Part shown: positions 26,416 to 34,484 of the stretch, one piece after another | Numbering within the stretch: the stretch's first letter is position 1 | Layout of the letters: each line of letters opens with the position of its first letter | From: Chitinophagales bacterium | GTDB taxonomy: Bacteria > Bacteroidota > Bacteroidia > Chitinophagales > JADJOU01 | DNA length: 64,000 bases | Assembly: GCA_016787225.1 (NCBI GenBank) | Contig: JAEUUY010000014.1 | Location: forward strand, 46,713-110,712 | Reading direction: 5' to 3' | Position numbers and translations under genes: made by a program | The notes under the pieces: generated by a model | Told to the model about the DNA's origin: nothing | Database searches by the model: none | The model's input: the letters and a program-made list of their open reading frames with translations, nothing else

Positions 26416-28449
26416 TCATTTGTCACCTCTTTTCAACCCATCCAATTTCGTCTGATAATAATACATTTGGTCTCTATATAAAGCCGCTTCTGCGAAGTGG
26501 GTTTGACGAGCTGCTTTTTGCATTTTATCTCTAGCTGCTTTGACTTTGCGCTCAAGTTCATCTTTGCTCAGGTATTCCTCTTCGCCCTCCTCAGCTACCA
26601 TAGATGTTGGCATGGCGTCTACTTCCTCGTATTCGCGAATATTAAGCACAGCTGTCTGCTTGAATATCTCTTCATTCGATTTCAGCACCGTTTTTGGCGT
26701 AATGCCGTGTTCCAGATTATATCTGATTTGTATATCTCTGCGCCGCTCCGTTTCATCTATGGTGCGCTGCATGGAGTTAGTGATTTTCTCGGCATAGAAA
26801 ATAACGAGACCATTCGCGTTTCTCGCTGCGCGTCCTGCTGTCTGGGTCAGCGAGCGCTCATTTCTCAAGAAACCTTCTTTGTCGGCATCTAAAATAGCTA
26901 CTAAAGATACTTCTGGCAGGTCTAGTCCCTCTCTCAAAAGATTGACTCCTACCAATACATCGAACTTTCCCATACGCAGTTCTCTCAATATTTCAACTCT
27001 GTCGAGCGTATCCACTTCACTGTGTATATATCTTGACTTTACGCCAGCATTGTAGAAATACTCGGTCAACTCCTCTGCCATTCGTTTGGTTAAGGTAGTC
27101 ACTAAAACTCGCTCATTCTTTTGAACTCTTAAATCTATCTCATGCATCAAATCATCTATCTGATTGAGAATTGGCCGCACACTGATTGGTGGGTCGAGCA
27201 GTCCTGTAGGGCGGACGATTTGTTCTACGATGACCCCCTCTGTTTTTTCCAATTCCAATTTTCCTGGTGTAGCACTCACATAGATTCTTGGCACTTGAAA
27301 AGACTCAAATTCATAAAATTGTAAAGGTCGATTGTCCATAGCAGAAGGTAAGCGAAATCCATACTCTACAAGATTGGTCTTACGTGCCCTGTCTCCCGCA
27401 TACATGCCATGCAGTTGAGGGATAGTCACGTGGGATTCATCGAGTATAATAACAAAGTCTTCAGGAAAATAATCAATCAAACAAAACGGTCGGTCTCCCT
27501 CATTGCGTTTATCTAGATAGCGAGAATAATTCTCTATCCCACTACAATAGCCAAGTTCACGCATCATTTCGATATCGAAATTGACTCTTTCGGTCAATCT
27601 TGCAGCTTCGATGTGTTTGCCTATCGATTTGAAGTAGTCCACCTGCTTCACCAGATCATCTTGGATTTTATGAATACTTTCTATTAATAAATCCTTAGGG
27701 GTTACATACATATTCGCTGGGAATATAGCCAGCTGAGTGCTCGATTCTATTTTTCGATTAGTCACAGGGTTGAAGCTCTCTATGGCTTCTATTTCATCAT
27801 CATAAAACTCTACCCGCCACCCCATATCGATATAGGGAAGAAATACCTCGACGACATCACCTACAACTCTGAAATTTCCTCGACCCAGTTCCGCCGTCGT
27901 TCTCGAATACAAGGCATCAACCAATTTAGCCAAGAAAAAATTTCTCGTCATTTTCTGCCCGACAGAAATTTGTATAACGCCCTGTTTGTATTCGTGGGGA
28001 TTTCCCATACCATAAATGCAGGAGACCGAGGCCACCACGAGAACATCATTTCGTCCTGATAAGAGAGATGAAGTTGTAGATAAGCGCAATTTTTCTATTT
28101 CCTGATTGATAGATAAATCTTTCTCAATGTAGGTGTCCGAACTCGGCAAATAGGCTTCTGGTTGGTAATAATCGTAGTAAGAAACAAAATACTCCACAGC
28201 ATTGTTCGGAAAAAACTGTTTGAACTCTCCGTAGAGCTGCGATACAAGTGTTTTATTGTGGGTAATAATGAGTGTAGGTTTCTGAATTTTCTCTATGACA
28301 TTCGCCATCGTGAAGGTCTTGCCCGAACCCGTGACACCGAGCAATATCTGATGCTCCAGTCCTTGTTCCAATCCTTGCACCAATTCTTCAATGGCTCTGG
28401 GCTGATCTCCGGCAGGTTTGTAGGAAGATACGAGTTTAAATTTTTGCAT
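26416..28449 (-). CDS. uvrB: Excinuclease ABC subunit UvrB
   Basis: UvrB verifies DNA damage and loads UvrC in nucleotide excision repair. The 677-residue protein has Walker A G38-VTGSGKT-45, the damage-probing beta-hairpin YYDYYQPEAYLPSSDTYIEK, the DESHVTIPQLHGMYAGDRAR block, helicase motifs V-VI (GVNLLREGLDLPEVSLVAIL, QTAGRAARNANG), and a C-terminal UVR helical pair (LERKVKAARDKMQKAARQTH, EAALYRDQM) that contacts UvrC. Full length. A divergent hypothetical gene starts 83 bases upstream. Confidence 0.97.
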   Translation of the reverse strand: MQKFKLVSSYKPAGDQPRAIEELVQGLEQGLEHQILLGVTGSGKTFTMANVIEKIQKPTLIITHNKTLVSQLYGEFKQFFPNNAVEYFVSYYDYYQPEAYLPSSDTYIEKDLSINQEIEKLRLSTTSSLLSGRNDVLVVASVSCIYGMGNPHEYKQGVIQISVGQKMTRNFFLAKLVDALYSRTTAELGRGNFRVVGDVVEVFLPYIDMGWRVEFYDDEIEAIESFNPVTNRKIESSTQLAIFPANMYVTPKDLLIESIHKIQDDLVKQVDYFKSIGKHIEAARLTERVNFDIEMMRELGYCSGIENYSRYLDKRNEGDRPFCLIDYFPEDFVIILDESHVTIPQLHGMYAGDRARKTNLVEYGFRLPSAMDNRPLQFYEFESFQVPRIYVSATPGKLELEKTEGVIVEQIVRPTGLLDPPISVRPILNQIDDLMHEIDLRVQKNERVLVTTLTKRMAEELTEYFYNAGVKSRYIHSEVDTLDRVEILRELRMGKFDVLVGVNLLREGLDLPEVSLVAILDADKEGFLRNERSLTQTAGRAARNANGLVIFYAEKITNSMQRTIDETERRRDIQIRYNLEHGITPKTVLKSNEEIFKQTAVLNIREYEEVDAMPTSMVAEEGEEEYLSKDELERKVKAARDKMQKAARQTHFAEAALYRDQMYYYQTKLDGLKRGDK

Positions 28450-28505
28450 AAGAAATAGGAGTGTGAAGATAATTTATAATTCTTTATTTGGAGTCTAAAT
28501 TCGTT

Positions 28506-28513
28506 AACTTTGC
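28506..28513 (+). promoter_or_regulatory. Bacteroidota -7 promoter element for the gene at 28533
   Basis: TAACTTTG matches TAnnTTTG, 19 bases before the ATG. It lies in the divergent gap between uvrB and a hypothetical gene. Confidence 0.5.
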
Positions 28514-28532
28514 TTTAGATAATTAACTACTA

Positions 28533-29603
28533 ATGAAATCAATTGCAATATTTACTTTCTTTTTTCTATTTCAACATCTATCATCACAGGTATATCAAAT
28601 AGACCCCTGTCCAAGACTGCAATACGAAGCTGAAAAGGAAATTATGAGAGACAACTATGGTGGTGCTATTCAAAAGTATAATGAAGCTTTCCGATATGGT
28701 AAAATTTCAAATTCATCTATTCAACTATATCTCGAACTCATAGACAGAGACAGTATTCTTACAAATCAGTATTTTGATAGCTTGCTTTTTTATTTAGCAC
28801 AATACAATCAACCAATTGAAAAATACAGTTACAGTAAATTAGTACAAGCGGCTATACAGAATAAAACCACTAGAAAATATCCTTTAAAAAATGTACAGAA
28901 AAACTTTATCTGTAGCGAATTTGAAGGTAAGATAGAACGTATGGCATATGAGGATAAAAATGTGCGAGAACTAGCCATGAAAATTGTATCACAAGTAGAG
29001 ATGTACAATATAGAACCACATAAATCAAATATTTGGAACACGGATTCTTTAAACTATTTAAAACTATGTGAATTACTCCGTGAAAAAAAATACGAAGGAT
29101 GTTATAATGCCATCTTTGAAAAACATTCTATGATGAATCACCTTTTAAAACATGGAATAGATAGTAGTTTATTATACTTGGATAAAATCATGCTAGAACT
29201 TTGTCACAAGGGTCTATTAGACAAAGCTAAAACAATAACGAATCTAAACCAACACTATAATCAAAGCAAGCACCATCCTTATAAGTCTGCATATAATGTT
29301 GACAACTCAATACTTTTTGTCAATCAAAAATTAATCTACTCTCTATTAGATAGCAATGAATTAGAGGTGCTAAACAATCGTCGCGCACAGTTTAACATGG
29401 AACCATACGACCACACTATAGCCAAATACATTTGGCAGATTGAAAATGGCTATGACAAAAAGATCATTTTAACACCTGTCAATGTTTTCAATATGAGTCC
29501 TAGCGAAGAGGCTGATTTTATATCAAATTCTACAAAAGTTTTGGGTAAAAAAATTGTAATTCTTGAATTGAACAAAAGATTTCCATCTGAAAAATACAGG
29601 TGA
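28533..29603 (+). CDS. Exported hypothetical protein
   Basis: A 356-residue protein with a signal peptide (MKSIAIFTFFFLFQHLSSQ). The mature part begins with a TPR-like helix pair (EAEKEIMRDNYGGAIQKYNE) followed by helical sequence without clear catalytic motifs. Its composition (Lys/Tyr/Asn-rich, few Gly) and layout resemble the TPR-like exported protein on the other side of uvrB, but no close similarity is seen by eye. No named family is recognised. Confidence 0.65.
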   Translation: MKSIAIFTFFFLFQHLSSQVYQIDPCPRLQYEAEKEIMRDNYGGAIQKYNEAFRYGKISNSSIQLYLELIDRDSILTNQYFDSLLFYLAQYNQPIEKYSYSKLVQAAIQNKTTRKYPLKNVQKNFICSEFEGKIERMAYEDKNVRELAMKIVSQVEMYNIEPHKSNIWNTDSLNYLKLCELLREKKYEGCYNAIFEKHSMMNHLLKHGIDSSLLYLDKIMLELCHKGLLDKAKTITNLNQHYNQSKHHPYKSAYNVDNSILFVNQKLIYSLLDSNELEVLNNRRAQFNMEPYDHTIAKYIWQIENGYDKKIILTPVNVFNMSPSEEADFISNSTKVLGKKIVILELNKRFPSEKYR

Positions 29604-29658
29604 ACGAATCCCTTATCTTTAGTCTTACTTTGGTATACCTCTAAGGATTAATTAAAAC

Positions 29659-29684
29659 TAGATAAGATAACATAATCTTATCTA
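29659..29684. promoter_or_regulatory. Perfect inverted repeat overlapping the sdaA promoter
   Basis: Arms TAGATAAGAT and ATCTTATCTA are exact reverse complements (10 bp each, 6-base spacer). The right arm overlaps the start of a TAAATTTG promoter-like element (29683-29690), and the sdaA ATG follows at 29695. The position suits an operator for a dimeric regulator, though a hairpin at the mRNA 5' end is also possible. Confidence 0.55.
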
Positions 29685-29694
29685 AATTTGTCCA

Positions 29695-31110
29695 ATGGAA
29701 TCTATCAGTGCATTTGATATTATTAAAGTAGGGATTGGGCCTTCAAGTTCGCATACAATGGGGCCCTGGGAGGCCGCTTTGGCATTTTGCCATCATTTAT
29801 CGAACTCGCGTCTATTAACATCTGTAAATGCGGTACATGTAGATTTATATGGATCTCTAGCCAAAACAGGCAAAGGACATGGAACTGATTTTGCTGTGAC
29901 TCTTGGTTTGTGTGGCTATGATTTCAGAACCTTCGATACCACCCTACTAGATGCTACTCTAAAAAAGATAGATGAAGAAAAGACAATAGCATTAGGAGGT
30001 CAGCAAGTAATTCCTTTTGACAATGCTATTCAGTTTCACATGAACTACACGCACCCAGAGCACCCCAATGCCATGCAAATAGCAGCAAAATTAAACGATG
30101 GCAGTGAAGTAGCTAAAACCTATTTTTCGGTAGGCGGTGGTTTTATAAAGGAAGAGGGAGAGACTGCAAGCAGTCAATCGAAATCTAGCAGCAAACTACC
30201 GTGTCATGACGGGGATACAATTTTAAAAAATTGTAAGAAGCTAAACCTAAGCGTAAGTCAGCTGGTAATGCTTAATGAATGCACATGGTATTCAGAAGAT
30301 GAGGTAAGGTCTAAAGCTCTACATCTATGGAGAGAAATGAAAGATGCCATCTGGCGGGGAATGCAACGCGGAGGTATGCTCCCAGGTATACTAAATGTGA
30401 AACGCAGAGCAAATGAAATTTTTATCAAGTTAACCCATGGTCAAAAGTTAGAGACGATAGAAGAGTGTATTTCTTTTCTGCAGCATTCTAAAAGAGATTT
30501 TAACCTTGTCAATAAATGGGTCAGTGTTTTCGCCTTAGCCGTCAATGAAGAAAATGCCGCCTATGGGCGTATCGTGACCGCTCCTACCAATGGAGCAGCA
30601 GGCGTCTTACCAGCTGTGCTAATGTATGCGGTATGCTTTTTAGACGATATCGATGATAACGAAATAGTTGATTTCATCATTACCGCTGGCGAAATTGGTA
30701 CACTTTTTAAAAAATCTGCCACCATCAGTGCAGCTATGGGTGGCTGTCAGGCAGAGATAGGCGTATCCTCGGCCATGGCAGCAGCAGCGCTAACAGAAAT
30801 TTTGGGAGGAAGCCCAGGGCAAGTATTGATGGCAGCAGAAATAGCGATGGAGCATCACCTCGGTATGACCTGTGATCCGATAGCTGGATTAGTTCAAGTG
30901 CCTTGTATAGAGCGTAATACTATGGGGGCTATGAAGGCCATCACAGCTGCTAATATAGCTTTAGAAAGTGACCCTTCACAGGCGAAAGTTTCCCTCGATA
31001 GTGTCATCAAAACAATGTGGCAAACAGCACTTGATATGAATACTAAATACAAAGAAACCTCTGAAGCAGGCTTAGCTACCAATATTTCAGTGAATATAGC
31101 AGAATGCTAA
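29695..31110 (+). CDS. sdaA: L-serine ammonia-lyase, iron-sulfur type
   Basis: Deaminates L-serine to pyruvate and ammonia. The 471-residue single-chain protein has an N-terminal ACT-like/beta subunit domain (SISAFDIIKVGIGPSSSHTM near residue 3, a signature of the family) and a C-terminal alpha-type domain with RIVTAPTNGAAGVLPAVLMY. Cluster cysteines are in MGGCQAEIGVSS, GMTCDPIAGLVQ and VPCIERN, as expected for a [4Fe-4S] enzyme. The start is supported by the normal N-terminal motif. The gene is preceded by a conspicuous inverted repeat. Confidence 0.95.
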   Translation: MESISAFDIIKVGIGPSSSHTMGPWEAALAFCHHLSNSRLLTSVNAVHVDLYGSLAKTGKGHGTDFAVTLGLCGYDFRTFDTTLLDATLKKIDEEKTIALGGQQVIPFDNAIQFHMNYTHPEHPNAMQIAAKLNDGSEVAKTYFSVGGGFIKEEGETASSQSKSSSKLPCHDGDTILKNCKKLNLSVSQLVMLNECTWYSEDEVRSKALHLWREMKDAIWRGMQRGGMLPGILNVKRRANEIFIKLTHGQKLETIEECISFLQHSKRDFNLVNKWVSVFALAVNEENAAYGRIVTAPTNGAAGVLPAVLMYAVCFLDDIDDNEIVDFIITAGEIGTLFKKSATISAAMGGCQAEIGVSSAMAAAALTEILGGSPGQVLMAAEIAMEHHLGMTCDPIAGLVQVPCIERNTMGAMKAITAANIALESDPSQAKVSLDSVIKTMWQTALDMNTKYKETSEAGLATNISVNIAEC

Positions 31111-31138
31111 GTTAGTCGAAAGTTAAAAGAATGCTGAC

Positions 31139-31732
31139 ATGAATATTAAAAATTTTTTATACTTAACGTTTATAACTTACAACTTAACACTAATTACAGG
31201 TTGTACGGAAGATAATATTCCAAGAGAAAAAGCCTATCCCCGTTTCTATTTTCCCAAAAAAGAATACAAGCCTTTTACCTCTGAATGTGGCTTCGGATTT
31301 GAGATGCCGACTTATACCTACATTGAAAATAAAGATTCATTTCGCAATCAAAGGTTAGCATCAGACTCATGTTGGTTCAATATAGTTTATCCAGAACTCA
31401 ATGCCAAAATCCATTTTAGCTATAAGTATTATGAAGATGAAATGATCTTGGCAAAATTACTGGAAGACTCCTATAAGCTGACATCCAAGCATATGTCTAA
31501 GGCCAGTTTTATAAAGGACTCCGTTATTGATAAGCCGAATATCAAAGGGCTCATCTACTCCGTAGGTGGTAATGCTGCATCTGATAAACAATTCATATTA
31601 ACGGATTATAAAAATCAGTTTATACGAGGAGCCATTTACTTTGCCACAACTCCAAACTATGATTCTTTACGTCCTGCAATAGAATTTGTAGATGCCGATA
31701 TTTACCATCTCATCAATACCTTTAAATTTTAA
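31139..31732 (+). CDS. gldD: Gliding motility lipoprotein GldD
   Basis: GldD is a periplasmic-face lipoprotein required for gliding and T9SS function in Bacteroidota. The 197-residue protein has a lipobox (LITGC, Cys about residue 22), then the family hallmark YPRFYFPKKEYKPFTSECGF, FEMPTYTYIE, CWFNIVYPELNAKIHFSYK and a C-terminal segment with GGNAASDKQFILTD. In many relatives gldE lies upstream; it is not here. The gene ends inside a membrane glycosyltransferase gene if the longest reading of that gene is right. Confidence 0.93.
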   Translation: MNIKNFLYLTFITYNLTLITGCTEDNIPREKAYPRFYFPKKEYKPFTSECGFGFEMPTYTYIENKDSFRNQRLASDSCWFNIVYPELNAKIHFSYKYYEDEMILAKLLEDSYKLTSKHMSKASFIKDSVIDKPNIKGLIYSVGGNAASDKQFILTDYKNQFIRGAIYFATTPNYDSLRPAIEFVDADIYHLINTFKF

Positions 31733-32849
31733 ATGCTATCTTGTGGAATGGGTGCTTGGTATATTATCTAGTATTTTTTTAATACTCCACCTCTCGAATC
31801 TCTATAAAAAATACTTTATCATATCACGCTATTCACCTGAGATTTCTCACTCCTATCCTCCCCTCCCATTTTCCATAATTATCTGCACAGAAGGCACTGC
31901 GCCTCGTTTACTCAATTACTTGGGAAAAATATTATCACAAAACTATTCCACATTTGAGATTATTGTAGTTTGTAAAAATACTCCTATTGAGCTTCTGGAA
32001 GAATTGCATAAAAAATCATTAGAAACAGAAAAACTACGTATTGAAAATATCACCATTCTTGACCTTCCATATATTGAAAAAAAGCAAGCCTTGAACTATG
32101 GTGTTAGCTTGGCTAATAATGAATGGATGATAACAATAGATGACGATTGCTATCCTGCTTCTGAATACTGGCTATCTTCTATTTCACAGCATATACAGTA
32201 TTTTAAATGCGATATTCTACTTGGTCTTTCTCCATATATATCACAAAATGGATTTATGAATCAATGGGTTAGATTCGATGCCCTTCACACCACTATAAAC
32301 TTTCTTTACTTTACGATTATAGGAAAACCATACATGGGCATTGGCAGAAATATGACCTTCAAAAAAGAACTATGGTCAAAAGAATATTTAGAACAATTTC
32401 AAGACTTAGGAAGTGGCGATGATACTACGCTGGTGAACTATTATAAATCAATCAAAAAAATAGATGTATTCACTGAAAGTCTGGTCTATTCCTTTCCACA
32501 TACCAGTTTTATTGCTTGGTGCAAGCAAAAACTTCGTCATGTTCATAAAGGAAAATTTCTGGATAAGTCTATACAAATAGAACTATCAAAGCCTCTTCTA
32601 TACAGTTTTTTATTCTGGTTTTGCATCTGGATATGGATGAGTTTTTTCGCTTTTCATTTTATTATATTTGGATTAATATTTACTTTCATTCTTTTAAAAA
32701 TTTTCTTTCTGTATAAAATATCTAAGCATCTTCAATGGAAGTCCAAACCTGTTTTCTACACTGCATTATTTGATGCCTTTTATAGCTTTAGCTTATTGAT
32801 TTTCCCATTTCTATCTATCTTTATAAAGTTTAAATGGAGAAAAAATTAG
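31692..32849 (+). CDS. Membrane-anchored GT2 glycosyltransferase
   Basis: A 385-residue family 2 glycosyltransferase. It has one N-terminal hydrophobic helix, a GT-A domain with FSIIICTEGTAPRLLNYLG, the metal-binding TIDDDCYP and GSGDDTTLVNYYKS, and a C-terminal cluster of aromatic membrane helices (about residues 295-380). The product and acceptor are unknown. The longest frame overlaps gldD by 41 bases; a GTG at 31743 (residue 18) would start 10 bases after gldD instead, so the true start is uncertain. Confidence 0.82.
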   Translation: MPIFTISSIPLNFKCYLVEWVLGILSSIFLILHLSNLYKKYFIISRYSPEISHSYPPLPFSIIICTEGTAPRLLNYLGKILSQNYSTFEIIVVCKNTPIELLEELHKKSLETEKLRIENITILDLPYIEKKQALNYGVSLANNEWMITIDDDCYPASEYWLSSISQHIQYFKCDILLGLSPYISQNGFMNQWVRFDALHTTINFLYFTIIGKPYMGIGRNMTFKKELWSKEYLEQFQDLGSGDDTTLVNYYKSIKKIDVFTESLVYSFPHTSFIAWCKQKLRHVHKGKFLDKSIQIELSKPLLYSFLFWFCIWIWMSFFAFHFIIFGLIFTFILLKIFFLYKISKHLQWKSKPVFYTALFDAFYSFSLLIFPFLSIFIKFKWRKN

Positions 32850-32853
32850 TCGT

Positions 32854-32861
32854 TATCTTTG
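32854..32861 (+). promoter_or_regulatory. Bacteroidota -7 promoter element of the small toxin-antitoxin module
   Basis: TATCTTTG matches TAnnTTTG, 22 bases upstream of the antitoxin-frame ATG at 32884, which supports that ATG as a real start. Confidence 0.55.
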
Positions 32862-32883
32862 TAAAAACAAAATCCCCAAAAAA

Positions 32884-33051
32884 ATGGAAGTAATTGAAAT
32901 AACTAGAATTAGTGATAAGCTAAAGGATTTAGATAGCCAACATTTTCAAGAAATTTCTGATTTCATAGATCATTTACAATTTGATTCTAACGATTTTCAA
33001 TTGACAGATAAGCAGAAGGAAGTTCTCATTAAGAGATTAAAAACCCCTTGA
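32884..33051 (+). CDS. Candidate antitoxin, truncated by an in-frame TGA
   Basis: This short frame begins MEVIEITRISDKLKDLDSQH and runs 55 residues to a TGA at 33049-33051. The same frame then stays open for NLFVSKEEFLQRIKEKYEL and stops at TAA 33109-33111, overlapping the toxin start at 33101 by 11 bases in the way antitoxin-toxin pairs usually overlap. The continuation looks like the normal charged antitoxin C terminus, so the gene may be a 75-residue antitoxin with a single nonsense codon, or the 55-residue form may still work. No named antitoxin family is certain. A consensus promoter precedes it. Confidence 0.5.
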   Translation: MEVIEITRISDKLKDLDSQHFQEISDFIDHLQFDSNDFQLTDKQKEVLIKRLKTP

Positions 33052-33100
33052 AATTTATTTGTGTCAAAGGAAGAATTTCTACAAAGAATCAAAGAGAAAT

Positions 33101-33394
33101 ATGAGCTTTAAGATTCACCTATCTCCAGAAGCTCAACTTGACTTTGATATATCGTTTGAATACTACTTGGAGATTTCACCATCAATAGCTTTAAAATTTA
33201 AAAATGAATTCGTAGAAGCTCTAGAAAAGCTAGAAGCTAACCCTCTACTAGAAATACGTTATCATACTTTTAGATTTTTTCCACTACTAAAATTTCCATT
33301 TCTATCAATTTATACAGTAGATTTAGAAATGAAATTCGTAGAAATTTACGCAGTTTTTCATACAAGTAGAGATCTATTTGACTACCCATCATAA
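33101..33394 (+). CDS. RelE/ParE-type toxin
   Basis: A 97-residue protein of the RelE/ParE toxin superfamily. I use the ATG at 33101 (MSFKIHLSPEAQLDF); an in-frame TTG at 33059 would add 14 residues read from the antitoxin's 3' part. Family features: a leading basic/acidic helix with EAQLDFDISFEYYLEISPSI, then NPLLEIRYHTFRFFPLLKFP and the C-terminal VEIYAVFHTSRDLFDY. ParE-like toxins poison gyrase while RelE-like ones cleave mRNA; the R-Y ... FPF ... AVFHTSRD pattern fits the ParE side. Partner is the broken antitoxin frame upstream. Confidence 0.82.
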   Translation: MSFKIHLSPEAQLDFDISFEYYLEISPSIALKFKNEFVEALEKLEANPLLEIRYHTFRFFPLLKFPFLSIYTVDLEMKFVEIYAVFHTSRDLFDYPS

Positions 33395-33412
33395 TATTTA
33401 AATTCATGTTAT

Positions 33413-33916
33413 TTGGCTAAATCTATAAACAAGATAGACTTATCTGACCCGAAAGGTGGGGAACTGTTTTATATGGGAATAAGTTCAGCAACTGGTATAG
33501 CGGTGTTATGTAATCAAGTCAATAAATATCTAGGAATCCAACTTTCATTCTATAGCAATCTAATGGCGATGAATCAAGATACGATACTTGACAATCTTCC
33601 TATATTCACGAGCTTTGAGCCGAAAGTAAACGCATTAGAGCTAAATAATAAAACTGAAGACGATGATTTTTTTGACTTAGGAATTTTATCTAAAACCGAA
33701 GTTTCGAAATATTTGCTCATTCAATGTAAGGGTGAACGTTCCATTTTATTTCCGAAAATCACGCAATTAGATTATTTGTTTATTTCAAACTATAGCGTTG
33801 AAAACCTAATTCCCACTATTCAGCAATTACCAGAGGTAACGATAGCATTTCCGCTGCAATCCATGCATATAGGGAAGCGCTATGACTATTTTCGTAAACT
33901 TTTTTACACGAATTGA
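33413..33916 (+). CDS. IPExxxVDY-like conserved hypothetical protein
   Basis: A 167-residue protein with a TTG start (33413); no in-frame ATG is nearby, since an upstream ATG at 33406 runs into a stop. Its middle and end (YLLIQCKGERSILFPKITQL, LFISNYSVENLIPTIQQLPE) resemble the Bacteroidota IPExxxVDY family of unknown function. It lies immediately upstream of ruvC. Family assignment is tentative. Confidence 0.6.
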   Translation: MAKSINKIDLSDPKGGELFYMGISSATGIAVLCNQVNKYLGIQLSFYSNLMAMNQDTILDNLPIFTSFEPKVNALELNNKTEDDDFFDLGILSKTEVSKYLLIQCKGERSILFPKITQLDYLFISNYSVENLIPTIQQLPEVTIAFPLQSMHIGKRYDYFRKLFYTN

Positions 33917-33929
33917 TGTTCATTCTACG

Positions 33930-34484
33930 ATGTCAGAGAAAATCATTTTAGGAATAGACCCCGGTACCTTGCATTTAGGCTATGGTATTATCTCTGTTAA
34001 AAAAGGAGTCATCTCTACGGTCTGTCTCGGAGAAGTGCGTCTCAATAAATTAGAGAATCAGCAATTGAAATTGCTAAAAATTTACGAAAAAATCAAGGCA
34101 CTCATTCTAGAATACAAACCCGACGAATGTGCTGTAGAATGTCCATTTTATGGTGAGAATGTTCAAAGTATGCTCAAACTAGGACGGGCGCAAGGAGTGG
34201 CTATGGTGGCAGCTCTTTCATTGGGGCTTCCAGTGGCAGAATATTATCCTAAAAAAGTCAAACAGTCTATCACGGGTAATGGCAATGCGACCAAAGAGCA
34301 AGTAGCCAAGATGCTGCAAACACTATGTAAGATGGATGTGATGCCAAATTCTCTTGATGCCACCGATGCCCTAGCAGTAGCAGTTTGCCATCATTTTAAC
34401 GGTGGCATAGGAGACGGTGGTACTAAGAAATATTCAGACTGGTCTTCATTTCTCACAGATAATAAAAATAGGATAAAGAAATGA
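33930..34484 (+). CDS. ruvC: Holliday junction resolvase RuvC
   Basis: RuvC cuts Holliday junctions during recombination. I use the ATG at 33930 (MSEKIILGIDPGTLHLGYG, 184 aa); a longer frame from 33882 overlaps the previous gene and adds unrelated residues. Catalytic acidic residues are D10 (LGIDPGT), E70 (CAVECPFYG), and D143/D146 (SLDATDALAVAVCH). A basic substrate-binding stretch lies near residue 108-125 (PKKVKQSITGNGNATKEQV). The stop overlaps the start of the rRNA methyltransferase gene (ATGA), indicating co-translation. Confidence 0.95.
   Translation: MSEKIILGIDPGTLHLGYGIISVKKGVISTVCLGEVRLNKLENQQLKLLKIYEKIKALILEYKPDECAVECPFYGENVQSMLKLGRAQGVAMVAALSLGLPVAEYYPKKVKQSITGNGNATKEQVAKMLQTLCKMDVMPNSLDATDALAVAVCHHFNGGIGDGGTKKYSDWSSFLTDNKNRIKK

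Noticed and set aside
33049..33051. In-frame TGA read as recoding (selenocysteine or alternative code)
   Set aside because: TGA is used as a normal stop elsewhere (for example rsmF at 35810-35812) and no selenocysteine insertion signals are evident.
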